Shown here: one piece after another, positions 26,897-35,522 of the stretch
Layout of the letters: each line of letters starts with the position of its first letter
Numbering within the stretch: the stretch's first letter is position 1
Notes under the pieces: model-generated
Told to the model about the DNA's origin: nothing
The model's input: the letters and a program-made list of their open reading frames with translations, nothing else
Databases searched by the model: none
Source: CAYQEC01 sp964416425
GTDB lineage: Bacteria; Actinomycetota; Acidimicrobiia; Spongiisociales; UBA5794
Direction of reading: 5' to 3'
Assembly (NCBI GenBank): GCA_964416425.1
Contig: CAYQEC010000001.1
Location: forward strand, 124,001 to 188,000
DNA length: 64,000 nt
Program-made: the position numbers and the translations under genes

Positions 26897-28981
26897 CTAT
26901 CCCACCAGAGGCGTGCGATTCGGCCCGGCGAGGTCGACGCCCTCGAGGCCGTGATCGAGGATCGGGCGCAGCCGGGACGCCGGCATCGGCCGGCTGAAGT
27001 AGAACCCCTGGAACAGCCCACAGCCCAGGTTGGCGAAGAGGTCGACCTGCTCCCGGGTCTCGACGCCTTCGGCGATGACGTCGAGCCCGAGGCTGTGACC
27101 GAGGCCGATGATGGCCTCGGAGAGGCTGGCAGTGCCGGGATTGGCCACCGACTCGTCGACGAAGGACCGGTCGATCTTGATGGTGTCGAGCGGGAAGTCC
27201 TTCAGCTCGCTGAGCGACGAGTACCCGGAGCCGAAGTTGTCGATGGCGACCCGGACGCCCCGTTCCTGGAGCCGCTCCAAGGTGCGGCGGGCGAGGGCGT
27301 AGTCCTCCAGCAGCGTCTCTTCCTTGAATTCGAGGCCGAGCCGGCGGGCCTCGATGCCGGTACGGGAGAGGGCCCGGTCGACGATCTCGACCAGGTTGCC
27401 CCGCTGCAGCTGACGGGCCGAGATGTTCACCGACACCGACAGCTCCCCCAGTCCGGCCTTGTGCCATTCGGAGAGCTGGCGGCAGCCTTCGAACAGGGCC
27501 CATTCGCCGAGCGGGAGGATGAGATCGGTCTCCTCGGCCACCGACACGAAGCGCTCGGGGAGGACGAGGCCATGCTCGGGGTGGTCCCACCGGGCCAGGG
27601 CCTCGACCCCTTGCACCGCCCCGGTGGCGATGTCGACCCACGGCTGGTACACGAGGGTGAGCCCCTCCTCGACCTCGAGGGCGCGGCGCAGGCCGTCGAT
27701 GAGGCGGAGCCGCTCCGAGGTCTGCTGCCGCAGCTCGGGGGTGAAGTACTGGTAGGTGTTCATGCCGGCGGCCTTGGCGCTGTACATGGCGATGTCGGCG
27801 TCCCGCAGCAGCGCCTCGGCGTCGTCGCCGTCGATCGGGTAGAGGGCGATGCCGATGGAGGCGGTGACCCGCAGCTCCCGGTCCCGCACCCGGTACGGCT
27901 CCTCGAGGGTGCGCAGGATCTTGGTGGCCACCTGCCCGGCATCCTCGACCCGCTGGCTCCCTTCGAGGATGACGGTGAACTCGTCGCCGCCGATGCGGGC
28001 GACGCTGTCGGTGGCGCGGACCGAGGAGACGAGGCGGCGGGCCACCTGTTGCAGCAGCTCGTCGCCGATGTTGTGGCCGTAGCGGTCGTTGATGGTCTTG
28101 AATTCGTCGAGGTCGACGAACATCAGCGCCACCAGGCGGCCGTCGCGGTGGGAACGGATGATGGCGTTGTGGAGGCGATCGCCGAACAACACGCGATTGA
28201 TGAGCCCGGTGAGAGGATCGAAGCGCGCCACGTAGTTGAGCTTGCGGCGATCGGCCTCCCGTGTCGCCTCCCACTCCCGGTCCCGGATGCGCCACTGACG
28301 GCGGATCGCCCGGGCGGCGGGTCGGAACAGGAAGAGCCCCTCGGCGAGGAGCATCACGATCGTCAGCGCCAGCAGTCCGAACACGAAGTTGCGCAGCATG
28401 GCGACCTGCCTCTCGGCGTCGGCGCCGAGCCGGGAGACGATGGCCCCCATGCCGGCGGCGTAACGATTGGATGCGGTCTCCACCTGCACGGCGTCGCCGA
28501 CCTCGATCGGGTCGCCGGCGTCGTGGGTTCCCAGCATCATCTCACCGACCTCGACGAGACGCTGGTAGTCGGGGAACGCCGCGGCGCGGAGTCCTTCCAG
28601 GTCGCCGTTGGCGGTGCCCGCCACGCCGTCCTCGGGAAGGAACGGCTCCTGGTTGACGACGAGCTGCTCCAGGGCGTGTGACAGGTCGGCGACGACGGTG
28701 TCTGCCGCACCTCCGGAGGCGGAAGCGAGCTCCCGGGCCGTGTCGGCGACCCGGCGGCTGAGCAGGATCTGCCCGGCGGCCTCGCTCAACTCGGAGGCGT
28801 CCCGCCGTTGGTGCCCGAGGGCGTAGGAGACGAGGAACGTGCCGACGATGGCGACGAGGGCGAGCAGGCTGAGGCCGATGACGTAACGCCCGGCCGGCCG
28901 GGGCGGCAGAGTGCCGGCAGGGGAAGTGGCCCCTGAAGGGACGGCCGCTTCAGGCACACCGGGCGTGTGCTCACCATCCAT
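26897..28981 (-). CDS. membrane GGDEF-EAL protein (cyclic di-GMP turnover)
   Basis: 694 residues. Membrane helices at about 33-55 and 198-218 enclose an extracytoplasmic helical sensor region. The GGDEF domain (about 248-420) has an intact active site, GGDEF at 331-335, and an intact inhibitory site, RATD at 322-325, exactly five residues before it, so diguanylate cyclase activity with product inhibition is expected. The EAL domain (about 430-680) keeps Glu460-Ala-Leu, Lys602, Glu638 and Gln658, but the usual DDFG metal motif reads DNFG (581-584), so phosphodiesterase activity may be weak or lost. ATG 28981 lacks a good ribosome binding site. The sensed signal is unknown. Confidence 0.93.
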   Translation of the reverse strand: MDGEHTPGVPEAAVPSGATSPAGTLPPRPAGRYVIGLSLLALVAIVGTFLVSYALGHQRRDASELSEAAGQILLSRRVADTARELASASGGAADTVVADLSHALEQLVVNQEPFLPEDGVAGTANGDLEGLRAAAFPDYQRLVEVGEMMLGTHDAGDPIEVGDAVQVETASNRYAAGMGAIVSRLGADAERQVAMLRNFVFGLLALTIVMLLAEGLFLFRPAARAIRRQWRIRDREWEATREADRRKLNYVARFDPLTGLINRVLFGDRLHNAIIRSHRDGRLVALMFVDLDEFKTINDRYGHNIGDELLQQVARRLVSSVRATDSVARIGGDEFTVILEGSQRVEDAGQVATKILRTLEEPYRVRDRELRVTASIGIALYPIDGDDAEALLRDADIAMYSAKAAGMNTYQYFTPELRQQTSERLRLIDGLRRALEVEEGLTLVYQPWVDIATGAVQGVEALARWDHPEHGLVLPERFVSVAEETDLILPLGEWALFEGCRQLSEWHKAGLGELSVSVNISARQLQRGNLVEIVDRALSRTGIEARRLGLEFKEETLLEDYALARRTLERLQERGVRVAIDNFGSGYSSLSELKDFPLDTIKIDRSFVDESVANPGTASLSEAIIGLGHSLGLDVIAEGVETREQVDLFANLGCGLFQGFYFSRPMPASRLRPILDHGLEGVDLAGPNRTPLVG

Positions 28982-29095
28982 TGACTACCTCTGGCTACTC
29001 GTCGCCGCTCGATCGGAACCCGCGTCCTTTCGTCCGTATCGGTCGCGGCCGGCCCGGAATTGAACGTTAACTGCAGATCGGGGCCCGAAATCCCC

Positions 29096-30550
29096 TCATT
29101 CCTCGGGGATATCGGGGGTCTTCTCCCAGATGCCGCTGTCGAGGTACTCGCAGATGGAGGCGGCGGCGCGGCGCCCGGCCCCCATCGCCAGAATGACGGT
29201 GGCCCCGCCGGTGACGATGTCGCCGCCGGCGAAGACCCCGACTTTGGGGGTGCGTCCCGTTTCCGGGTCGGCGACCAGGGTCCCCCAGGCGGTCTCCTCG
29301 AGGTCGGGTGCCGTCTTCTGGATGAGCGGGTTGGGGCGGTTGCCGATCGCCACCACCGCGGCGTCGATGGGGAGGTCGAAGACATCGCCCTCGACGGGTT
29401 GGGGGCGGCGCCGCCCGCTGTCGTCCGGCTCTCCCAGCTCCATGCGCTGCAGCTTCACCCCGGTGAGCCAGCCCGCGTCGTTGCCCTCCAGCTCCAGCGG
29501 GGCCACCAGGATCATGAACTCGATGCCCTCGGCCTTGGCGTGCTCCACTTCCTCGGCGCGGGCCGGCATCTCGGCCTCGGAGCGCCGGTAGAGAATCATG
29601 GCCCGGGCCGCCCCGAGCCGTTTGGCGGTGCGGACCGCGTCCATGGCGGTGTTGCCGCCCCCGAACACCGCCACGTTCTTCTGGTAGAGGTCGAGCAGCG
29701 GGGTCTCGGCCGCCTCGGCGTAGGCCTTCATGAGGTTGACCCTGGTGAGGAACTCGTTAGCCGAGTACACGCCGATCAGGTTCTCCCCCGGCACGTCGAG
29801 GAACCGCGGCAAGCCGGCGCCGACCCCGATGAAGACGGCGTCGAAGCCCTCGACCTCGAACAGCTCGTCGATGGTGTCGATCATGCCGATCACCGCGTTC
29901 GTCTCGAACTGCACCCCCATCGTGGCGAGCTGGTCGATCTCGGTGCGGACGATCTCTTTAGGGAGGCGGAACTGGGGAATGCCGTAGACGAGGACCCCGC
30001 CCAGCTCGTGGAGCGCCTCGAACACGGTGACGTCGTGGCCGGCCTTGATGAGGTCGGTGGCGCAGGCGAGCCCGGACGGGCCGCTGCCGACGACGGCGAC
30101 CTTCTTGCCGGTCTTCACCTCCACCGGAGTGATGTCGGGCCCGCCGTGCTCCCGTTCGTGATCGGCGACGAAGCGCTCCAGGTAGCCGATGGCGACCGGG
30201 CGGTACTTCTTGGCGAGCACGCAGGCGCCCTCGCACTGCTCCTCCTGGGGGCAGACCCGCCCGCAGATCGCCGGCAGCGAATTGTCGCGTTTGATGACGC
30301 CGACGGCGTCGTCGAAGCGGCTCTCGGCGACGAGGCGGACGAATTCCCGGATGTCGACGCCGACCGGACAGCCCTCCATGCAGGTGGGATGGGCGCACAG
30401 CAGGCAGCGTTCCGCCTCGGCCACCGCGGCTTCGGCGGAGAGGCCGAGGTTGACCTCTTCGAAGTTGACGGCACGCGCCGCCGGATCCTGCTCCGGCATC
30501 TCTTGCCGGGGTAACTTCATGCGCTCGCGACGGGTGAGCTCACGGGCCAT
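29096..30550 (-). CDS. nfnB: NfnB-type subunit: NADPH/FAD iron-sulfur oxidoreductase (GltD-like)
   Basis: 484 residues, the family of glutamate synthase small subunits and NfnB/NfnL. The N terminus holds two four-Cys clusters, Cys49-52-57-61 and Cys96-100-106-110, for two [4Fe-4S] centres. An FAD-binding GSGPSG (155-160) and a second nucleotide site FGGGNTAMDA follow, then the C-terminal FAGGDIVTGGATVILAMGAGR. No GltB large subunit is adjacent. Instead the NfnA-like gene precedes it with a one-base overlap, matching NADH-dependent ferredoxin:NADP oxidoreductase (NfnAB) or the related sulfide dehydrogenase. Such enzymes link NADH, NADPH and ferredoxin by flavin-based bifurcation. Confidence 0.87.
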   Translation of the reverse strand: MARELTRRERMKLPRQEMPEQDPAARAVNFEEVNLGLSAEAAVAEAERCLLCAHPTCMEGCPVGVDIREFVRLVAESRFDDAVGVIKRDNSLPAICGRVCPQEEQCEGACVLAKKYRPVAIGYLERFVADHEREHGGPDITPVEVKTGKKVAVVGSGPSGLACATDLIKAGHDVTVFEALHELGGVLVYGIPQFRLPKEIVRTEIDQLATMGVQFETNAVIGMIDTIDELFEVEGFDAVFIGVGAGLPRFLDVPGENLIGVYSANEFLTRVNLMKAYAEAAETPLLDLYQKNVAVFGGGNTAMDAVRTAKRLGAARAMILYRRSEAEMPARAEEVEHAKAEGIEFMILVAPLELEGNDAGWLTGVKLQRMELGEPDDSGRRRPQPVEGDVFDLPIDAAVVAIGNRPNPLIQKTAPDLEETAWGTLVADPETGRTPKVGVFAGGDIVTGGATVILAMGAGRRAAASICEYLDSGIWEKTPDIPEE

Positions 30551-31407
30551 CACGACACCTCCGTCCCGGCGAGGCGGCATTCCCGGGCCGCTTCGAACTC
30601 CTCGCGCCGGAAGTGCTCGAAGGCGGCGTAGGCGGTGTTGCGGCGTGCCAGCAGGTCGAAGTCGACCAGGTGGGCGTCGAATTCGGGCCCGTCGACGCAA
30701 GCGAACTTGGTCTCACCGCCGACCATGACCCGGCACCCGCCGCACATGCCGGTGCCGTCCACCATGATGGGGTTGAGGCTGACCATGGTCTTGATGCCGT
30801 GGGGGCGGGTCACCTCGGCGACTGCCCGCATCATCGGCACCGGGCCGATGGCCATCACGTAGTCGATCTTCCTTCCCTCGTCGATGAGGTCGGTGAGCTT
30901 GGAGGTCACGAACCCGTGGTAGCCGTAGCTGCCGTCGTCGGTGGTGGGGTACACCTCGGCGCAGACGGCGGCCATCTCGGATTCGAGGATGACGTATTCC
31001 TTGCTGCGGCCGCCGATGATGGCGATCACGTCGTTGCCGCCGGCGGCGAGGGCGACCGCGGTGGGGTAGGCGATGGCGGTGCCGACGCCGCCGCCGATGA
31101 CGACGGCGGTGCCGTACTGCTCGATCTCCGAGGGCATGCCGAGGGGCCCGGCGAGGTCCTGGATGGTGTCGCCGGCTTCGAGGAGGTTGAGGGTCTTGGT
31201 GGTCTTGCCGATGCCCTGGACGATGAGGGCGATCCAGCCCTGCTCGGGGTCGCCGTCGGCGATGGTGAGCGGGATCCGCTCCGACTCGGGATTGGGGCGC
31301 AGGATGACGAACTGGCCCGCCTTGCGCTTACGGGCGATCTTGGGCGCCTCGATCCGGAGGTACTTGACCTCCGGGGCGAGGAATCTTGTTTCGATGACGC
31401 GATTCAT
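30550..31407 (-). CDS. nfnA: NfnA-type subunit: FAD/[2Fe-2S] NAD(H)-binding protein
   Basis: 285 residues of the ferredoxin-NADP reductase/PyrK superfamily. Flavin region RIPLTIADGD (44-53), NAD site IGGGVGTAIAYP (104-115), and a C-terminal iron-sulfur site with Cys222, Cys225 and Cys237 plus Asp217 in VDGTGMCGGC. Three Cys and one Asp is the [2Fe-2S] ligand set known for NfnA. The ending PEFDAHLVDFD is also typical. ATG 31407 has a CGGAGGCC ribosome binding site. It overlaps nfnB by one base (TGATG), so equal production of both subunits is likely. Sulfide dehydrogenase (SudAB) is the main alternative reading. Confidence 0.87.
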   Translation of the reverse strand: MNRVIETRFLAPEVKYLRIEAPKIARKRKAGQFVILRPNPESERIPLTIADGDPEQGWIALIVQGIGKTTKTLNLLEAGDTIQDLAGPLGMPSEIEQYGTAVVIGGGVGTAIAYPTAVALAAGGNDVIAIIGGRSKEYVILESEMAAVCAEVYPTTDDGSYGYHGFVTSKLTDLIDEGRKIDYVMAIGPVPMMRAVAEVTRPHGIKTMVSLNPIMVDGTGMCGGCRVMVGGETKFACVDGPEFDAHLVDFDLLARRNTAYAAFEHFRREEFEAARECRLAGTEVS

Positions 31408-31527
31408 GACTCTGGCCTCCGGTTCTGTCCCTCCAGTGTGGGGCCGGGCGGGGGACGCGCCTAGGGGCTGAAGGACCCGCCGTCAGCATCCGGTCGGCGG
31501 TAGCGGGTGCGGCGTTGACGCAAACGG

Positions 31528-31613
31528 TGCCCGGGGAGGGACTCGAACCCCCACGCCCCCGAAGGGACAGCGGATTTTAAGTCCGCCGCGTCTACCAGTT
31601 ACGCCACCCGGGC
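31528..31613 (-). tRNA. tRNA-Leu (anticodon TAA)
   Basis: 86 bases folding as a class II tRNA: acceptor GCCCGGG/CCCGGGC with discriminator A, D arm with GGTAGACGC, anticodon stem GCGGA/TCCGC around ACTTAAAAT giving TAA, a long variable arm (TGTCCCTTCGGGGGCG region), and T arm GGGGGTTCGAGTCCCCC. No CCA is encoded. It reads UUA, a rare codon in such GC-rich DNA. Confidence 0.95.
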
Positions 31614-31720
31614 GACGCCCGCAGCGTACCTGCCTCGACCGGGGCCTCGTCTGGAGTGAGGACCCCCCTCTCGGGTAGTCTCGTGGTCCGACAACCATCG
31701 ACCCCACGGAGGATCCGGCT

Positions 31721-33787
31721 GTGAAGGTGTACCCGCCCGAGAAGATTCGCAACGTCGCGCTCGTCGGTCACAGCGGATCCGGGAAGACGACCCTCGCCGA
31801 GGCCCTCCTCTTCCGTGCCGGCGCCATCGGCCGGCTCGGCCGGGTCGAGGACGGCACCACCGTCACCGATTTCGACCCGGAGGAACACAAACGCGGCATC
31901 TCGCTGTCGCTGGCCACCGCTCCCTTCGAGTGGAAGGGCCACAAGATCAACCTGATCGACACGCCGGGCTATGCCGATTTTGTCGGTGACGTCGACGCCG
32001 CCCTCCGGGTTGCCGACCTCGCCGTGTTCGTGATCAGCGCCGCCGACGGCGTCGAGGTGGGGGCCGAGACGGCGTGGCGGGAGGCCGAGAAGCTCGGGCT
32101 GCCCCGCATGATCTTCATCAACAAGCTCGACAAGGAACAGGCGTCGTTCGACCGCACCCTGCAGCAGCTCCGGGACCGCTTCGGCGCCGGGATCGCCCCG
32201 ATCGAGCTGCCGATCGGGCAACAGGCCGACTTCCACGGCGTCGCCGACCTGTTCCGGGACAAGGCGTACGTCTACGACAGCGGCACGGCGGTGGAGGCCG
32301 AGATCCCGGCCGAGATGGAGAGCCGGGAGCACGAGGTCCGCGACAACCTGGTCGAGGGCATCGTGGTGGCGGACGACGAGCAGCTGGAGCGTTACCTGGA
32401 GGGGGAGATCCCGTCGGTCCAGGAGTTGGAGAAGACGATGGCCCTCGGGGTCGCCGCCGGCACGGTGTTCCCGGTGGTGTGCGGCTCGGCGACCGGGCCC
32501 ATCGCCGTCGACCGGCTCGCCGACTTCATCGTCGAGATCGGGCCGTCGCCGGCGTCCCGCCCCAAGGTCGAGGTCAAAGCAGGCAACGAGACCGTGGAGA
32601 TCGAGGGAAGCCCGTCGGGCGATCCGCTGGCGCTGGTGTTCAAGACGATCACGGATCCCTATGTGGGCCAGATCTCCTACTTCCGGGTGTTGTCGGGGAC
32701 GATCAAGGCCGAGGACGTGCTCCACAACACCCGTAGCGGGGCCGACGAGCGCTTCGCCAAGGTGGCGGTGATGATCGGCAAGGAGTCGGAGCTGGTGCCA
32801 TCGCTGCCCGCCGGGGACCTGGGGGTCGTCGCCAAGCTCAACGAGACCGCCACCGGCGACACCCTCGCCCCCAAGCACAAGCCGGTCACGGTGCGCCCCA
32901 TCGCCCACCCCGAGCCGGTGCTCGCCATCGCCATCCATGCCCGCACCCAGGCCGACGACGACAAGCTCGCCAACTCGCTGCGGCGCCTTCAGGAGGAGGA
33001 CCCGTCAATCCGGGTCGAGCGCAACGACGAGACGAAGCAGACGCTGCTGCGGGGTATGGGGGAGACCCACCTCACCATCACCATCGAGCGCCTCGCCCGC
33101 AAGTTCGGGGTCGAGGTCGACACCGAGCCGGCCAGGGTCGCCTACCGGGAGACGATCACCGGCTCCGCCGACGCCGAGGGCAAGTACAAGAAGCAGAGCG
33201 GCGGCCGGGGCCAGTTCGGGGTGGCCTTCCTCCGGGTCGAGCCGACCCAGCGTGGCGAAGGTTTCGAGTTCGTCGACGAGATCAAGGGCGGCTCGATCCC
33301 CCGCCAGTTCATCCCGGCGGTCGAGCACGGCATCCGGGAGACCATGGCCGACGGCGGCGTCCACGGCTTCCCGGTCGTCGACGTGCGGGTCCGCTGCTAT
33401 GACGGCAAGTACCACTCGGTCGACTCCTCCGAGATGAGCTTCAAGATGGCGGGGCGGCTCGGGTTCAAGGCCGCCATGGCCAAGGCCGGGCCGATCATCC
33501 TGGAGCCGATCTCGAAGATCTCGGTGACGGTGCCGTCGAACTACCAGGGTGACGTGATGGGTGATCTGTCGTCACGGCGGGGCCAGGTGCAGGGCACCGA
33601 GGCCGCCGCCGGAGGCCGGCAGCGCATCACGGCGCTGGTGCCGTCCTCGGAGATCCTCAGCTACGCCATCGACCTGCGGTCCCTCACCCAGGGTTGGGGC
33701 AGCTTCACCGCCGAGCACGATCACTACCAGGAGCTGCCGTCGCACCTGGTCGATCGGGCCCTCGCCTCGCTCGAGGACGACGACTGA
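31721..33787 (+). CDS. elongation factor G-like protein EF-G2
   Basis: 688-residue translational GTPase. G1 GHSGSGKT (16-23), G3 DTPG (80-83), G4 NKLD (134-137; classic EF-G has NKMD). Switch I reads KRGISLSLATAPFEW rather than the RGITI form of EF-G, which marks the EF-G2/FusA2 group found in actinobacteria. Domains II to V are all present, with QSGGRGQFG in domain IV. It lies away from the usual rpsL-rpsG-fusA-tuf cluster, so it is a paralogue. EF-G2 of mycobacteria binds GTP but is not known to replace EF-G; the role is unclear. GTG 31721 has a GGAGGA ribosome binding site. The methyltransferase gene follows after five bases. Confidence 0.92.
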   Translation: MKVYPPEKIRNVALVGHSGSGKTTLAEALLFRAGAIGRLGRVEDGTTVTDFDPEEHKRGISLSLATAPFEWKGHKINLIDTPGYADFVGDVDAALRVADLAVFVISAADGVEVGAETAWREAEKLGLPRMIFINKLDKEQASFDRTLQQLRDRFGAGIAPIELPIGQQADFHGVADLFRDKAYVYDSGTAVEAEIPAEMESREHEVRDNLVEGIVVADDEQLERYLEGEIPSVQELEKTMALGVAAGTVFPVVCGSATGPIAVDRLADFIVEIGPSPASRPKVEVKAGNETVEIEGSPSGDPLALVFKTITDPYVGQISYFRVLSGTIKAEDVLHNTRSGADERFAKVAVMIGKESELVPSLPAGDLGVVAKLNETATGDTLAPKHKPVTVRPIAHPEPVLAIAIHARTQADDDKLANSLRRLQEEDPSIRVERNDETKQTLLRGMGETHLTITIERLARKFGVEVDTEPARVAYRETITGSADAEGKYKKQSGGRGQFGVAFLRVEPTQRGEGFEFVDEIKGGSIPRQFIPAVEHGIRETMADGGVHGFPVVDVRVRCYDGKYHSVDSSEMSFKMAGRLGFKAAMAKAGPIILEPISKISVTVPSNYQGDVMGDLSSRRGQVQGTEAAAGGRQRITALVPSSEILSYAIDLRSLTQGWGSFTAEHDHYQELPSHLVDRALASLEDDD

Positions 33788-33792
33788 GCGGC

Positions 33793-34500
33793 GTGGCGGA
33801 CCTGCCCGGCCCCGACGACGATCTGCTTGCCGAGCAGCTCGCCTACTACCGGGCCCGGGCTCCCGAGTACGACGAGTGGTGGGAGCGGCGGGGCCGCTTC
33901 GACCGGGGACCGGAGCTGAACGAGGCCTGGTACCGCGAAGTCGCCGAGCTGGAGGCGGCGATCGACGCCCTCGGGCCGTTCGGCGACACCCTGGAGCTGG
34001 CGTGCGGCACCGGGATCTGGACCCGGCGCCTCCGGCCCCAGGCCGCCACCCTCACCGCGGTCGATGCCAGCGAGGAGATGATCGGCCTCAACCGGGCCCG
34101 GCTCGGGGACGACTCGATCGAGTACCTCACCGCCAACCTGTTCGGCTGGATGCCGCCGCGGCGCTTCGACACGGTGTTCTTCTCGTTCTGGCTCTCCCAC
34201 GTACCCCCGGAGCGGTTCGAGGCCTTCTGGGGACTGGTGGGCCGCGCCCTGGGCCCGGGTGGCCGAGCCGTCTTCGTCGACAACCAGTGGATCGAATCGG
34301 CGACGTCCCTCGGGGGTCGTCTCGGTGACCGGGACTCCACCTCGGTGGAGCGTCAGCTCAACGACGGGCACTGGTACCGCATCGTCAAGGTCTTCCACGA
34401 GCCGGCGGAGTTGGCGCAGCGACTCGGCGGCCTCGGTTGGGAGGCCCGGATCACCGCGACCGCCCAGTACTTCATCTACGGCGAGGCGTCCCCGGGGTAG
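33793..34500 (+). CDS. class I SAM-dependent methyltransferase
   Basis: 235 residues from GTG 33793. The SAM motif I is LELACGTGIWTRRL (about residues 67-80), then LTAVDASEEMI (motif II) and FDTVFFSFWLSHVP (motif IV region), the pattern of small-molecule or protein methyltransferases such as the UbiE/Methyltransf_11 group. The N-terminal YYRARAPEYDEWW is a common lead-in in this family. It begins five bases after EF-G2 on the same strand and is likely in one transcript; whether it modifies the translation machinery is only a guess. The 3' end overlaps the convergent unknown gene by 25 bases. Confidence 0.87.
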   Translation: MADLPGPDDDLLAEQLAYYRARAPEYDEWWERRGRFDRGPELNEAWYREVAELEAAIDALGPFGDTLELACGTGIWTRRLRPQAATLTAVDASEEMIGLNRARLGDDSIEYLTANLFGWMPPRRFDTVFFSFWLSHVPPERFEAFWGLVGRALGPGGRAVFVDNQWIESATSLGGRLGDRDSTSVERQLNDGHWYRIVKVFHEPAELAQRLGGLGWEARITATAQYFIYGEASPG

Positions 34501-34973
34501 GAGTCCTCGGTCATCGTCATCGTGGAGACGACCCGGTCACCGGCCCGGGTGACGACCTTGACCGGCATCCCGGGACGGTCGTCGGCGAACCAGAAGGTAC
34601 GGACGGTCTCGCCGTCGTCGACGGTGTAGCGGAGGCATCTCATGACGCCGAGCGGCGTCTCGATCGTCTCCCGTTCGATCCTGGTGCGCTCCACCGGGAA
34701 CGAGGCGTGCGCCTGGAACTCCTCCCACCGGGTCCGCTCCGCCGTCGCCGGCTGCAGGGGCTCCCCGTCGAGAGAGAATCGCTGCCCCTCCTGTTCGGCG
34801 CCCTCCTCGTCACAGGAGAGGAAACGCACCACTCGCAGGGAGGCGGGCTCGTCCGCCGGCTCGACGAGGAGCCGCATCGTCCGGCCCGGCGGGCAGCCGT
34901 GGCGGATCTCGGCGGACGAGAACGGTGTCGGCGCATGGCCGGGGGCCATCAGATGAGGATCATCTCTGGTCAT
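34476..34973 (-). CDS. hypothetical protein
   Basis: 165 residues, no recognised family. The sequence alternates polar strands, with RWEEFQAHASFPVERTRIE and FWFADDRPGMPVKVV in its second half; the latter resembles the end of small outer-surface or lipid-carrier beta folds, without proof. There is no signal peptide. Its last 25 bases overlap the methyltransferase gene end to end, which is unusual but compatible with two real genes given similar tight convergence elsewhere here. It begins 33 bases after the DUF501 stop on the same strand. Confidence 0.5.
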   Translation of the reverse strand: MTRDDPHLMAPGHAPTPFSSAEIRHGCPPGRTMRLLVEPADEPASLRVVRFLSCDEEGAEQEGQRFSLDGEPLQPATAERTRWEEFQAHASFPVERTRIERETIETPLGVMRCLRYTVDDGETVRTFWFADDRPGMPVKVVTRAGDRVVSTMTMTEDSYPGDASP

Positions 34974-35006
34974 GGATGTCCATTCTGCTCCAGCGCTGAC
35001 CCGCCC

Positions 35007-35522
35007 TCAGTGTCTCGGTTCGCGCCACTCCGGGTTGAGGGCCCCGTCGATCACGCACGGCACGGTGCAGTCGAGCGGCTCGATCCGGGCGGCGGCGTGC
35101 TCCCCCACCGGGTTGTCGTTGCCGGCGGCGTGGTCGGCGTAGTGGGCGTGGAGGCACTTGACCCCTCGGGTGGCGCCTCCTACTCCCCCGGTGGGGCGCG
35201 GCAGCGGCGAATCCGCCGGGATGAGGGCGTCCCGCTCCGCCGCGTAGCGGGCGACCGCGGCGGCATGGCGCTCCGCCAGGTCGGGATCGACGGCGAGCCT
35301 GGCCTCCGCCTCCTTCACCCCGCCGGCGGCCTCCAGCCGGCCGACGCGGCGCACCGCCAATGGGCAGGTGAGCCAGTAACGGGTGGGGAAGGGAGTGCCG
35401 TCGTCGAGGTGGGGCGGGACCGCGGTCACCACCGGGAGGCCGAGGTGGCAGCGGGCGACGACGTCGATCGGCGAGCGAGGTTCCCGGCCCAGTTGGGCCG
35501 TCACCGTCTCTCGATCACTCAT
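35007..35522 (-). CDS. DUF501 domain protein
   Basis: 171 residues, matching the actinobacterial DUF501 family across its length: LGLPVVTAVPPHLDDGTPFP, TRYWLTCPLAVRRVGRLE, GGVGGATRGVKCLHAHYADH and a GNDNPVG segment. Function is unknown. In mycobacteria the equivalent gene (Rv1025) follows the DivIC-like gene and precedes ppx; here an unrecognised gene follows instead of ppx. ATG 35522 lies inside the end of the divIC/ftsB-like gene (8-base overlap), so translation is coupled. Conserved His and Cys in CLHAH suggest a metal site (inference). Confidence 0.92.
   Translation of the reverse strand: MSDRETVTAQLGREPRSPIDVVARCHLGLPVVTAVPPHLDDGTPFPTRYWLTCPLAVRRVGRLEAAGGVKEAEARLAVDPDLAERHAAAVARYAAERDALIPADSPLPRPTGGVGGATRGVKCLHAHYADHAAGNDNPVGEHAAARIEPLDCTVPCVIDGALNPEWREPRH

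Noticed and set aside
34476..34500. Overlap of two convergent genes as an annotation error
   Set aside because: Both frames have sound family or codon features and their stop codons fix the overlap, so I kept both and lowered confidence in the unknown one.
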